From NCBI GenBank assembly GCA_014382085.1, contig JACNKJ010000083.1, positions 1-16,130 of the forward strand: 16,130 nucleotides of DNA, read 5' to 3'. The notes below the pieces were generated by a model, which made no database searches, was not told the DNA's origin, and saw only the letters and a program-made list of their open reading frames with translations. The position numbers and the translations under genes were made by a program. The DNA is from a bacterium. Its GTDB lineage: Bacteria; Krumholzibacteriota; Krumholzibacteriia; JACNKJ01. Shown piece after piece: positions 5,509 through 14,800 of this stretch. Every line of letters begins with the position of its first letter. Within the stretch, counting starts at the first letter, position 1.

Positions 5509-5517
5509 TGCTATAAT
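5509..5517 (+). promoter_or_regulatory. extended -10 promoter giving a predicted leaderless mRNA
   Basis: TGCTATAAT (5509-5517) ends 6 nt before the ATG at 5524. Transcription would begin about 7 nt after the -10 box, that is at or next to the A of the start codon. There is no ribosome-binding site between the box and the ATG, which fits leaderless translation. No -35 is needed for an extended -10. Confidence 0.55.
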
Positions 5518-5523
5518 CACCCG

Positions 5524-7290
5524 ATGAAAAACACATTCATCTTCGCAGCCCTCTTCTTCGTAGCCTCCGCCAGCGCTGTCACCCTTGTTCAGCGCTCCAC
5601 CGGCCTCAGCTCCATCGACTGGGAAGAAGGACATACCGAATTGGAACTCGGCGACGTTAACGCCGACGGACATCTTGACTTACTATCAGTCGGCGATCAC
5701 GGTAATCCCAACGTGAACTCCACCGAGCACGGTGTCATCTGCTACCTAGGCGACGGGCTTGGAAACTGGACCGCCCAGCAGTTCGGGAACTTTGGCTACG
5801 GAGGCCTAGGTCTAGGTGACTTGAATCTGGACGGCCACATGGATTTGGCCTTCGGCATTCACCACGATTGGGCATCCACCGGGCTGGGCAGCAAGCTGAT
5901 GGGTGTGGGGCTCGGTAACGGCAGCGGCGCCATGTGGACGCCTTGGGATACGGGCATGCCCTCGGCGGGCGAAGAATGGGGCATGTTCGCCACCGACCTA
6001 GCCGACTTCAATGGCGACGGCCTGCTAGACGTGGTTTCTCAATCATTCGGTGGAAGCAACGGCATTCAGATCTATCGCAATCTGGGCGATGGTAACTGGG
6101 AACACGCCGGGAGCTTCGCCGGCGGCAGCGTGAACTACACCCTAGAAACCGGCGACTTCAACGCCGATGGCTATCTCGACTTCGTCGGCACGCGAAGCAC
6201 GGGCAGCGTCTATCTGGGCGATGGAAACTTCGGGTTTTCACTCAACCAGACAGGCATCACTTCCGGCATCTATTCGGTGGATGTTGGCGACTTCGACCAC
6301 GATGGGCGCGACGACTTGCTCATCGATCATGGAGGTGCGGGAGTGAAGGCATGGCGTTTGTCGCAGACCACTGAAACATGGGAGGAGTTTTCCACTGGCC
6401 TGCCCAGCTACAACGCCGAGCAGGTACAATTCGGCGATCTCAATGGCGACGGGTACTTGGACGTGGTCGCCTATGCGGAACCGACCGGCAGCTGCTACAT
6501 CAACAATGGCGCGAGCGCCTGGAATCTCGACGCAAGCTGGACCATGCCATCCCCGGGTGACGGCAATGCCCTGCGCGTTGACGGTGACGTGGACCATGAC
6601 GGCCGAGAAGACATCGCCGTGCTTGCCTCCATGAGCGGATTTCCATTCTACCGAAATCAGCTTCGAGTTTACTCCCCGTGGGAAGAACCCATTGCTCTAA
6701 GCACGCAAGTGTTGAAACCCAATGGCGGCGAATCATTCAAGCAAGGTTCTATCCGTGAGTTGCGCTGGGCCACGGCGATGCCCTCAGGCCAGGGCCAAGC
6801 GAGTGTCGACATTTACTTGTCCACCACCGGCTCTGTTGGCCCCTACCTTCCCATCGCCACAGCGCTTGCCGACAACGGTCGATACGATTGGCTGGTGCTG
6901 GCTGAAGTTTCAGAAGATTGCTTCCTGGAAATCCGTAGCACAGGGGGCGGCGACACAAGTATCGATCGCTCCGACGCGGCTTTCTCAATACTGGATGGTG
7001 GGGCGACATCCCTACCCGATGGAATTGCGAAAGCAAGTTTCCTGAACGTATACCCCAATCCTCTTGGACGGAGCACACGCTTCACTTGGAATGCAGGGGC
7101 TTCGAATTCCACTGTTCTATCCATTTTCGAACTAAGTGGAAGGCTTGTGGAAAAAATCCGCCTATCTCCCGGCGTGAATCACTTGCAGTGGGCGACAAGT
7201 AGAAATCTATCATCGGGAATCTACATGGCCGAACTCAGAAGCGGGTCAATGCGAGTTACCCGCAAACTTCTGATCCTAGATCCCCGATAG
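5524..7290 (+). CDS. secreted FG-GAP/VCBS repeat protein with T9SS-type sorting domain
   Basis: 588 residues from ATG 5524. The frame is open to a GTG at 5455, but residue 1 at 5524 begins a classic signal peptide 'MKNTFIFAALFFVASASAVT', so the ATG is chosen. Seven FG-GAP blades (about residues 40-370) each carry a calcium-binding D-x-[DN]-x-D-G-x-x-D loop, starting at Asp44, 99, 161, 211, 256, 305 and 355. Together they should form one integrin-like seven-bladed propeller. An Ig-like 'KPNGGESF' domain follows (398-490). The C-terminal domain 'VYPNPLGRSTRFTW...SSGIYMAEL...VTRKLLIL' (509-586) is the type IX secretion / Por sorting signal, so the protein should be exported and surface-attached or released. 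The ligand is unknown; adhesion or polysaccharide binding is plausible. Transcribed alone from the extended -10. Confidence 0.92.
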   Translation: MKNTFIFAALFFVASASAVTLVQRSTGLSSIDWEEGHTELELGDVNADGHLDLLSVGDHGNPNVNSTEHGVICYLGDGLGNWTAQQFGNFGYGGLGLGDLNLDGHMDLAFGIHHDWASTGLGSKLMGVGLGNGSGAMWTPWDTGMPSAGEEWGMFATDLADFNGDGLLDVVSQSFGGSNGIQIYRNLGDGNWEHAGSFAGGSVNYTLETGDFNADGYLDFVGTRSTGSVYLGDGNFGFSLNQTGITSGIYSVDVGDFDHDGRDDLLIDHGGAGVKAWRLSQTTETWEEFSTGLPSYNAEQVQFGDLNGDGYLDVVAYAEPTGSCYINNGASAWNLDASWTMPSPGDGNALRVDGDVDHDGREDIAVLASMSGFPFYRNQLRVYSPWEEPIALSTQVLKPNGGESFKQGSIRELRWATAMPSGQGQASVDIYLSTTGSVGPYLPIATALADNGRYDWLVLAEVSEDCFLEIRSTGGGDTSIDRSDAAFSILDGGATSLPDGIAKASFLNVYPNPLGRSTRFTWNAGASNSTVLSIFELSGRLVEKIRLSPGVNHLQWATSRNLSSGIYMAELRSGSMRVTRKLLILDPR

Positions 7291-7295
7291 ATCTA
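7288..7295. other. shared palindrome TAGATCTA joining two convergent stop codons
   Basis: The stop of the FG-GAP gene (TAG, 7288-7290) and the stop of the MATE gene (CTA on the plus strand, 7293-7295) are 2 bp apart and together form the palindrome TAGATCTA. There is no room for an intergenic terminator, so the two transcripts must overlap at their 3' ends. Confidence 0.8.
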
Positions 7296-8669
7296 GATCG
7301 CCATCTTCTTCCACTTGCCGCGGCGAAACCTCATAGTCAGGATGATCGCCACCACCGTGAAGTGGAAGACTCCGCCGAGCCATCCGCCAACCACACCCCA
7401 CCCCAAGGTGTAGGCAAAAAATAAGGCAAGGGGCACGAAGACCAACCAAGCGCTGAGTGCAAGCGTGAGCATTGGGAAGCGCGTGTCACCAGCACCCTGT
7501 AGTGCGCTGGAGTAGGCCATTTGCATGGCGTCTCCGATCTGGAACAGCGCCAGCAGGGGGACAATCTGCACGCCGTATTGCACGACGGTGGGATCATTGT
7601 TGAAGATCAAGAATAAGTGTTTTCGCGCAAGCAGGAAGACCAGGGCTACGAAAAGGCTGTAGGTCACGTTCATGCGCAACACCATCCAGCCGCAGGCTTC
7701 GGCAAGCTTGGTTTTTCCCGCACCCAGATATTGCCCGACCATAGTCGTGCCGGCCTTCGCGATTCCGTTGGCGGGCATGAATGAGAAACTGAGCAGCTGA
7801 ATTCCTATCTGGCTAGCCGCAAGCGCTTCGGTACTGAGCCTTCCCATGATGCTCATGAATACGGTGAAACTGCCCATATCCAAGAAGAACTGCCCGCCGA
7901 TGGGTGCGCCCACCTTCACCAGGCGCAGTAGTGATTTGGGTTGGAAGGGATGCTCCCGCCTTGTGTGATAGATTCGATTCACCGCGGGGCGCAGGAAAAA
8001 TGCGAGACCGAGGAAAGCCGCCGAGAAATCCGCGATGGCCGTGGCCATACCCGCACCTAAGGTGGTGAGTTCAGGGAAGGGACCGAGGCCGAAGATTAGG
8101 ACCGAATCCAAAAGGACGTTCACCACATTGGAGACGATGGAAATCACCATGGGTGTTTTCATGTCGCCGATGCCGCGGAAAAAGGAGTGGAAGACGAAGG
8201 TCGCCAGCAGGAAGATCGCACTGGACATTCTTGCGCGCGCGTAGCGAAGGCACTCGGCGAGCACGTCGGCATCGGGGCCGGCGATGGAGAGGATCCAATC
8301 CATTTTCCATAGGAAGAAAGACAGCAGAATTGCCGAGAAGAAAGAAAGGTAGAGCCCCTGCCATGCGAAGTGGCTGCACTCGCGCAGGCGACCGCCACCC
8401 TTGGCCTGGGAAACGAAGGTGCTAACGCTTTGCACCACTCCCACGAAAAAGGTGTAGAGGGTCCAGACCAAAACGCCGCCGAAGCCTGCGGCCGCCAGCT
8501 CCACTTTGCCCACGCGCCCGAGCATCATGGTGTCCACGGTCCACATGAGTGTGGTGGACAGCATGCCGATCACCGTCGGATAGGCGAGCTTCCAGGCCTC
8601 CTTGGCCGATCCGGCCCGAGCTCCGGGCACGATGATACTGGGTTCGTATTGCGGGTTCGGGGAATCCAC
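7293..8669 (-). CDS. MATE-family multidrug/metabolite efflux transporter
   Basis: Integral inner-membrane protein with about 12 hydrophobic helices in two homologous halves. The first half opens with the family pattern 'EAWKLAYPTVIGMLSTTLMW' and 'VDTMMLGRVGKVELAAAGFG'; the second with 'VKVGAPIGGQFFLDMGSFTV'. MATE proteins export cationic or organic compounds in exchange for Na+ or H+. I place the start at GTG 8669, giving 458 aa, because GGAG (minus strand; 8675-8678) lies 5 nt upstream and 'KEAWKLAYP' is then near the N-terminus, as in the family. An in-frame ATG at 8753 would add 28 polar residues, lacks a ribosome-binding site and would overlap the thiolase promoter. Divergent from the thiolase gene, convergent with the FG-GAP gene. 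Substrate unknown. Confidence 0.9.
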   Translation of the reverse strand: MDSPNPQYEPSIIVPGARAGSAKEAWKLAYPTVIGMLSTTLMWTVDTMMLGRVGKVELAAAGFGGVLVWTLYTFFVGVVQSVSTFVSQAKGGGRLRECSHFAWQGLYLSFFSAILLSFFLWKMDWILSIAGPDADVLAECLRYARARMSSAIFLLATFVFHSFFRGIGDMKTPMVISIVSNVVNVLLDSVLIFGLGPFPELTTLGAGMATAIADFSAAFLGLAFFLRPAVNRIYHTRREHPFQPKSLLRLVKVGAPIGGQFFLDMGSFTVFMSIMGRLSTEALAASQIGIQLLSFSFMPANGIAKAGTTMVGQYLGAGKTKLAEACGWMVLRMNVTYSLFVALVFLLARKHLFLIFNNDPTVVQYGVQIVPLLALFQIGDAMQMAYSSALQGAGDTRFPMLTLALSAWLVFVPLALFFAYTLGWGVVGGWLGGVFHFTVVAIILTMRFRRGKWKKMAI

Positions 8670-8734
8670 TTTATCTCCGCTTCCACAGGAAGCCGCAAAG
8701 CTAGTGGCATCTTGCCCGGGAATCAAGCGCGACC

Positions 8735-8763
8735 TTGCGCCGACGCTTTTCATTGGCTAGGAT
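8735..8763 (+). promoter_or_regulatory. possible promoter of the thiolase operon
   Basis: TTGCGC (8735-8740) and TAGGAT (8758-8763) are 17 bp apart. They match three and four of six consensus bases. A start near 8770 would leave a leader of about 50 nt containing AAGGAG (8806-8811). The match is weak but the spacing is exact and nothing better is visible. Confidence 0.35.
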
Positions 8764-8818
8764 GGCCCGGCTTGCCCTTCCATCCCACGATCCGGTTTTC
8801 CCTATAAGGAGTGCTCTC

Positions 8819-10009
8819 ATGGCCTCAATACGTGAAGTCGTTATCGTGTCCGCTGCGCGGACTCCCGTAGGATCCTTTCTCGGCAGTTTCTCGGATGTGC
8901 CCGCTCCCCAACTCGGCGCCGCCGCCATCAAGGCCGCCGTCGAGCGTGCGGGTGTTGACGGAGCGGACGTGAGCGAATGCATCATGGGATGCGTTTTGCC
9001 CGCCGGACTCGGCCAGGCTCCCGCCAGACAGGCGGCCCTGGGTGCCGGACTCCCCGTGGGAGTGGAGTGCATGACCATCAACAAGGTTTGCGGTTCCGGA
9101 CTCAAGTCGGTGATGCTCGCCGCGCAGGCCATTGCCTTGGGCGACGCGGACATCGTGGTGGCCGGCGGCATGGAAAACATGAGCTCGGCCCCCCACTACC
9201 TTCTCGGTAGCCGCGAGGGTGCCAAGATGGGCGATTGGATAATGAAAGACGGCATGGTCATGGACGGGCTCTGGGATCCCTACCACAACTATCACATGGG
9301 CATGGCTGCCGAGCTTTGCGCTCGTGAAAAAGGATTCGATCGCGAGGCCCAGGACGCCTTCGCCATCGAAAGCTATCAGCGCGCGCAGAAGTCCATCGAA
9401 GGCGGACTCTTTGATGAGGAGATCGTGCCGGTGGCCATTCCCCAGCGCAAGGGCGACCCGATTATCGTCGACAAAGACGAAGAACCCGGACGCGTGCGCT
9501 TCGATAAAATTCCAGCGCTGCGTCCCGCCTTCGACAAAGAGGGAAGCGTGACGGCGGCCAACGCGAGTAGCATCAACGATGGCGCGGCGGCGGTTGTACT
9601 TATGAGCGCGGATGAAGCCGCAAAACGTGGGCTCAAGCCTCTGGCAAAGATCGTTTCCCAGGCCAGCGCGGCCCAGGAGCCCGAGTGGTTCACAACCGCA
9701 CCGGCAAAGTCGGTGAAAAAGGCCTTGGACAAGGCCGGTCTCGGCGTGGACGACATCGACGCCTTCGAAATCAACGAAGCCTTCGCCGTGGTCTCCCTGG
9801 CCAACAACAAATTGCTGAACTTGGACGCGTCCAAGGTGAACCTGCGCGGCGGCTCGGTTGCCATCGGCCATCCCATCGGCGCAAGCGGTGCGCGCATCCT
9901 GGTAACTCTGCTGCACATCATGAAGCAGGAGGGCAAGAAGCGCGGCCTGGCGAGTCTTTGCATCGGCGGCGGAGAGGCGGCGACCCTGGTCGTCGAGTCG
10001 CTGGACTAA
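8819..10009 (+). CDS. acetyl-CoA acetyltransferase (thiolase II)
   Basis: 396 residues from ATG 8819, with AAGGAG (8806-8811) 7 nt upstream; the frame is open further upstream but the thiolase N-terminus 'REVVIVSAARTPVGSF' fits this ATG. Catalytic residues are complete: nucleophile Cys91 in 'NKVCGSGLKSV', 'NEAFAV' (319-324), His351 in 'GHPIGASGARI' and Cys381 in 'CIGGGEAATL'. By family it condenses two acetyl-CoA to acetoacetyl-CoA or runs in reverse during fatty-acid or ketone breakdown. Length and motifs match the biosynthetic/degradative AtoB/PhaA group, and the sequence alone does not choose between those roles. First gene of a plus-strand run; the next gene starts 6 nt after its stop. 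No beta-oxidation or PHA partner genes are adjacent. Confidence 0.95.
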   Translation: MASIREVVIVSAARTPVGSFLGSFSDVPAPQLGAAAIKAAVERAGVDGADVSECIMGCVLPAGLGQAPARQAALGAGLPVGVECMTINKVCGSGLKSVMLAAQAIALGDADIVVAGGMENMSSAPHYLLGSREGAKMGDWIMKDGMVMDGLWDPYHNYHMGMAAELCAREKGFDREAQDAFAIESYQRAQKSIEGGLFDEEIVPVAIPQRKGDPIIVDKDEEPGRVRFDKIPALRPAFDKEGSVTAANASSINDGAAAVVLMSADEAAKRGLKPLAKIVSQASAAQEPEWFTTAPAKSVKKALDKAGLGVDDIDAFEINEAFAVVSLANNKLLNLDASKVNLRGGSVAIGHPIGASGARILVTLLHIMKQEGKKRGLASLCIGGGEAATLVVESLD

Positions 10010-10015
10010 AGTCCG

Positions 10016-11236
10016 ATGAACCCGGAAGGGCGCGGCAAGATTACGAGTGAAATCATGAGCGGCTTGCTCATTCTCGTGATATTCGCCGCGCCCTTTTCCA
10101 TTGCCATCAGTCAAAGCGCCATGGCCCTGGCAATTCTTTTTCGCATCGTCCAGTTCCTCATGGGCAAGCAACTCAGTCTCACGGGCCTGGAAGTACCACT
10201 GTTTCTATGGCTTGGATGGATCCTCGTCACCCTGCCCGCGGCCACCGATCCGATGGAAAGCCTGCATCACTTGAAGCGATGGTGGTTGATTCCCGCAATT
10301 TGGCTCTTTTCGGAAGCTGCAGGCGAGATGCTCCTTCGCCGCTTCGCCATGCCGGCCCTGGCCATCGGATTGGCGGGCGTGGCTGTTTACGGAGCCCTGC
10401 AAAGTTTCGGCATGCTTGAGATCGCCGAAAACTTTCAACGCATGAGGAAGCTACCCCTCACCACGAATCCAATGACCGCCGGGGCCATTATGATGATGGG
10501 CTCCCTCACACTTCTATCATTCCTCATGCGCCCGAAGCGCGACTGGCGCACGGCCCTGACGGCCCTGGCCTTCGTTCTCAGCTTTTGGGTGCTCATTCTC
10601 ATCCAGTGTCGCTCATGTTGGATGGGATTCCTCGGCGGCGTCTTCGTACTTTTTTTACTGCGCAGGCCGAAGCTGGCGGCGCTTCTACCCATGGTTTTGT
10701 TCCTCGCACTCGTATTCGCGCCTTCACAATATCGCGAACGCTTCACCTCGGCCTTCAGGCCAGGCAAAGAGTATCGCAGCAACTGGCAGCGCGTTTACAT
10801 GTGGAAGACCGGTTGGCGAATTCTGCAGGATCATCCCGTAATCGGAATTGGCGATCGCGATCTTCGCGCGTTTTACGAGCGCTACACGCCTGAAGAAGAT
10901 CGCGCCAAGGTGATCGTATACGGCCACCTGCACAGCAACCTCGTCATGTTCGCCGTGCTATGGGGTGTACCCGGTCTGGCCTTGGGCTTCATGTTCCTAC
11001 TATCGATTCCCATGCTTCAATGGAAGAGATGGCGCGCTCTGAAAGCTATCGGGGGACGTGGGCCGCCCCAAGCTGAACCATGGATTTTGGCGGGCATCAG
11101 CGTTTGGGCCAGCTTTATGATTGCGGGAATGTTCGAGTGGTATTTCGGCGATGCCGAAGTCATTCTTCTGCTTTGGACCATCACGGGTCTTTCACTGGGA
11201 ATCATCAAAGATCATCATGCGCCCAGTAATGATTGA
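10016..11236 (+). CDS. O-antigen ligase / polymerase-like membrane protein
   Basis: 406 residues with about ten hydrophobic helices and a large periplasmic-type loop (about 235-310), the layout of the WaaL/Wzy family. The loop carries 'RVYMWKTGWRILQDHPVIGIG' in outline (259-279), the Wzy_C signature, and 'GHLHSNLVMFAVLWGVPGL' (303-321), matching the conserved H-N-x-x-L ... G-x-x-G-L motif. Arg199 in 'QCRSCWMGF' matches the family's SRG-type arginine. Such proteins join or polymerise lipid-linked polysaccharide at the outer face of the inner membrane. It is translated 6 nt after the thiolase stop. ATG 10016 is used although no clear ribosome-binding site is seen; ATG 10055 is an alternative. 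No other glycan genes are in the window, so the polymer handled is unknown. Confidence 0.85.
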   Translation: MNPEGRGKITSEIMSGLLILVIFAAPFSIAISQSAMALAILFRIVQFLMGKQLSLTGLEVPLFLWLGWILVTLPAATDPMESLHHLKRWWLIPAIWLFSEAAGEMLLRRFAMPALAIGLAGVAVYGALQSFGMLEIAENFQRMRKLPLTTNPMTAGAIMMMGSLTLLSFLMRPKRDWRTALTALAFVLSFWVLILIQCRSCWMGFLGGVFVLFLLRRPKLAALLPMVLFLALVFAPSQYRERFTSAFRPGKEYRSNWQRVYMWKTGWRILQDHPVIGIGDRDLRAFYERYTPEEDRAKVIVYGHLHSNLVMFAVLWGVPGLALGFMFLLSIPMLQWKRWRALKAIGGRGPPQAEPWILAGISVWASFMIAGMFEWYFGDAEVILLLWTITGLSLGIIKDHHAPSND

Positions 11237-11777
11237 ATCTTCCCGTTTAATCTTGCGCTCCTTGCGCATGGCCGATGCCAGCGCGCTCACCCAAGTTGTG
11301 CAGGGTAGCGTCGATTCGCTAAAACCATTTCTCTTCTGGGCCAGCAAGGATTACGACCTTGAGATGGCCCGCGCCTTTGTACGATTAACTCGGGAAGGTC
11401 GTGAAAAGGGAAGGGAACTGCACCTGGGCATCTTCGACGCGCAGACAGAAGAATTCCTGGGCATGATGGGACTGATGCACATGAAGGCCATCACCCTGGG
11501 TTTTGAAATCGGCTATTGGCTTTCCAGCCAGCGTCAAGGCGAAGGCCTCTGCACGGAAGCGGCGCGGCAAATCATTCTCTACGCCTTCGAAGAGTTGGAC
11601 AGCCACCGCGTCTGGCTCAATTGCGACGTAAAAAACAAGGGCAGTCGCCGCGTGGCCGAGAAACTGGGTATGCGCCGCGAAGGTCGTGTGAAGGCGTTCT
11701 TGATAGATCCCGAAGGTAATGCCCGGGATCACTATTTGTACGGCTTGCTGAAATCTGAGTTTAAAACAGCGTTCTAG
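11217..11777 (+). CDS. RimJ/RimL-type GNAT N-acetyltransferase
   Basis: 186 residues from ATG 11217, which overlaps the preceding gene by 20 bp; ATG 11229 (overlap 8 bp) is the alternative. The frame is open upstream but 'IESSRLILRSLRMADAS' is the usual family N-terminus. The acetyl-CoA pyrophosphate loop is 'QRQGEGL' (105-111), followed by 'CTEAARQIILYAFEEL' and the RimJ/RimL signature 'NKGSRRVAEKLGMRREG' (140-156). The family acetylates protein N-termini (ribosomal proteins) or small amines; the substrate cannot be read here. The overlap implies translational coupling to the O-antigen-ligase-like gene. Confidence 0.9.
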   Translation: MRPVMIESSRLILRSLRMADASALTQVVQGSVDSLKPFLFWASKDYDLEMARAFVRLTREGREKGRELHLGIFDAQTEEFLGMMGLMHMKAITLGFEIGYWLSSQRQGEGLCTEAARQIILYAFEELDSHRVWLNCDVKNKGSRRVAEKLGMRREGRVKAFLIDPEGNARDHYLYGLLKSEFKTAF

Positions 11778-11791
11778 ACCCACTTGCCTGT

Positions 11792-11820
11792 TGAATCAAA
11801 ATACTATTTGAGGTAGAATC
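11792..11820 (+). promoter_or_regulatory. sigma-70-type promoter of the 1352-aa protein gene
   Basis: TTGAAT (11792-11797) and TAGAAT (11815-11820) are 17 bp apart and match four and five of six consensus bases. The start would fall near 11827. The ribosome-binding site GGGAGG (11834-11839) lies 6 nt before ATG 11846. It stands directly after the acetyltransferase stop, so the large gene can be expressed independently. Confidence 0.6.
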
Positions 11821-11845
11821 AAGCCTCTATTCAGGGAGGCTGCCT

Positions 11846-14800
11846 ATGCGCATTCAAACCTTGCTCTCCGCTATTGCTATCATTCTCTTCGTTCCCATCG
11901 CCAATGCCAGCGTCGACTACATCGGCGTCTTCGCCGACACCAACGCGGAGCTATGCTCCCTGGATCTGCCCCCAGGCGAAACTGGAACTGTCCGCGTGTT
12001 CGCAATTATCCCAAATCTTGGGGAATTCGGCATCACAGCAGCGGAGTTTGCCATCAGCGGATTGCCTCCAAGCGGATATGAACATGGAGGCATCTGGGAG
12101 GCCTTCTGGAACACCGACCTCGTGCTGGGCGATCCGGTCTCCGGCATCGCTCTGGCATTTTCGAATCCGCAAATGGGTGAGATTTTTGAGCTGGGGTACA
12201 TTGAATTCACACCTTTCGAAGAGAACTGGCTCGGGCAGAACAGACTTCTGAATATCGTTGATCCTCCGGGGTCCGGAGTTCTCGGACTGGTGGACCATTT
12301 ATTTGATCTGCATCTGATCCCGGGAAAGTACTGCACGCTCAACTGCACATTTCCCATGGCTTGCCAGTGTGCGATTCCCGGTTGTGACCTGGTCCCCTTC
12401 GAGTTGATATGGGATCCACTTCAGCCCGAAGCATTCATGGACAAGACTTTCAGCATTCAGAACAACAGCGATATCACGCTTTCGGGATTTCTAGAGAGCC
12501 TCGCGGATGAATTCCAAATTATCGAAGGAGCTGAAGACTACTCGATCCCTCCCGGTGAAAGCCATGCCGTCACCGTTCGCTTCACTCCCCCAACGGAAGG
12601 ACTCTTCTACGGGCTAATCGAAACGGGTTGCGACGAATGTCCCGACTTATTCTGCAGCGGCGAGGGCTTGATTTTCTGTCCCATCTTCCCTGAAGCGCAT
12701 GTAGAGCTTGGCCAGGTAGCCATTGGAGATCACCAGGCCACCGACTTCACCATTACAAATCCGGCGGACAGTGGTCGCAATATTCTCCTGGATATCCAAG
12801 AGGATTCCGAGCACCTCACGCTCTTCGACGCAGATGAGTTTGTCGTGCTGGCACCCGGCGAATACCACTCATTTCAGGCAATCTTCCATCCCATGGTCGA
12901 GGGCCCCCTAGATTGCATCATCAATTTGGGTGATATCGATTGCTCGCTGATCATCGTGAGCGGAACAGGTGTTTTCGATCCGAGTTCGCATGTGGCCACC
13001 GATCATATGGGCTTGTTCAAATTCCCCAATGCCGCAGCCTGCAGCAGCGATCTTGAAATCTACGGTCAAACTGAAATGCGAGTGATCGCGATCGTCTCGG
13101 AACTTGGCGACGAGGGCCTGGTTTCCGCCGATTTCCGCATCGCAAATCTGCCTCCGAGTGACTGGGATCTTGGAGGACTCATTTACATCGATTGGCCAGA
13201 AGGCGTCTCGCCCGTCAGTGGTGATTTATGGTCTGGACTCAAGGTGCAATTCCAGGAACCGGTTTTCGGGCCCTTTATCGAAATACTGGTCCTCACTTTC
13301 GCGGCCCTGGAAGCGGATTGGATCCCTCAGGATCCGCCTCTGACCGTCACCAGCACGCTTGAGGGAGGATTGTTGGGCGTCGAGAACAGTTCCGGTCAAT
13401 ACCACGACCTCTCAGGTACGGCATTTCATTTCAACTGCGCATCGGATCCCTGCGAATGCGGCGACTACTCGGTCCCCGTTCCCACTGTCTGGCCCTTGAT
13501 AATCGACTACGGCGTCGTGGAAGTGGGTGATTCAGCTTCGGAAATCATTAGCATTGCCAACGCGGGCGGAGGCGGACTGGTCGAAGGTCAACTTATCGAA
13601 TCCGGCGAAGCGTACTTTTTCCAGAACGGTACGGAACCTTTCGCTCTCGCGGCGGGAGAGTCGCTCAACGCAGAACTCATATTCGCTCCTCCAGCAAGCG
13701 GCTATTATGGCTGCCAGGTGCTCACAGGCGTTTCGGAATACCCGAGCGTACTTTGTAGCGGCATTGCCGACAGTCCAGCTCTATGCGAAGTCGACCCTAT
13801 GGAAATAGATTTTGGGGACACTTTTCTGGGCGAACCGGCCAACATGGAACTTCGCATACGCAACACGGGAGGCATGATTCTCTCCGGATATGTAGGTCTG
13901 GATGCTGACCCCGCATTTTCGATCATCTCAGGCGGCGGCTTGTATGAACTCGAGCGCGGCGAGACTCGTGTGGTCAATCTGCGATTCGATGCTTTGGAAC
14001 ATGGTGAGTACAATGGTCTGGTCACCCTGGGCAGCGAGGATTGCATGGAAGCGGTGCCCCTGTATGGGCGTGCTCGAGAGAACGTGGTGTTTCCAGACCT
14101 CATAGGACTTTTCGCAGACTTGGAAGGAAGCATCTGCGATCTGAACCTGATCCCAGGGGAAACGGACACACTGTTCCTGATCGCAAAGGTGCCAGCCTTT
14201 CAAAACGTAGGCGTTCTAGGCTTCAGCTTCGCGCTCCAGAACCTTCCGGAATCAAGCGGAGAAGGCAACTGGCATTTCGAGTGGTTCGCCGACCAGGTCA
14301 CGGGCGATCCCATGACCGGTGTTCAAGTCTCCTACGACGAACCTGTTCTCGAGGGTGAGATTGTGCTCGCTCATCTGATCATCGAAACAGTCGACCCCGA
14401 TTGGGTCGGCGAGGACCACCTCATGGAGGTGACCGCCGCCGAGGGGGAGCCATGGCCTTACGTCATCGATTCAGGTGAGATTCACTTCCCGATGATCGGA
14501 CTCGATTTCACGGTCAATTGCACCCATCCGGAGGGTTGTCCCTGCGCTGAATCAAGCATGCCTCATTGTGATCTCAGCACTGATTTCATCGACTTCGGAA
14601 ATGTGGCCATATTCGAAGAGCGCATCCGGTATTTTCATATCGAGAACAGCGGCTTCGGATACTTGGAAGGAAACATAAGCATCAACGGTGAGGGTTTCTC
14701 TCTTCTCCAGGGGGAGGGCCCTTTTGAATTGGGTCCTGGTGAAACCGTCACGGGACGCATTCGATTCTCCCCTCCGGATTTCAACAACTACTACGGAGAG

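Noticed and set aside
8825..10171. 448-aa minus-strand ORF opposite the thiolase
   Set aside because: Long only because of high GC; the plus strand encodes an intact thiolase, and the antisense protein has no recognisable domain.
11822..11841. AGCCTC/GAGGCT hairpin that would sequester the ribosome-binding site of the 1352-aa gene (thermometer or switch)
   Set aside because: The predicted transcript begins near 11827, so most of the left arm (11822-11827) would not be in the RNA.
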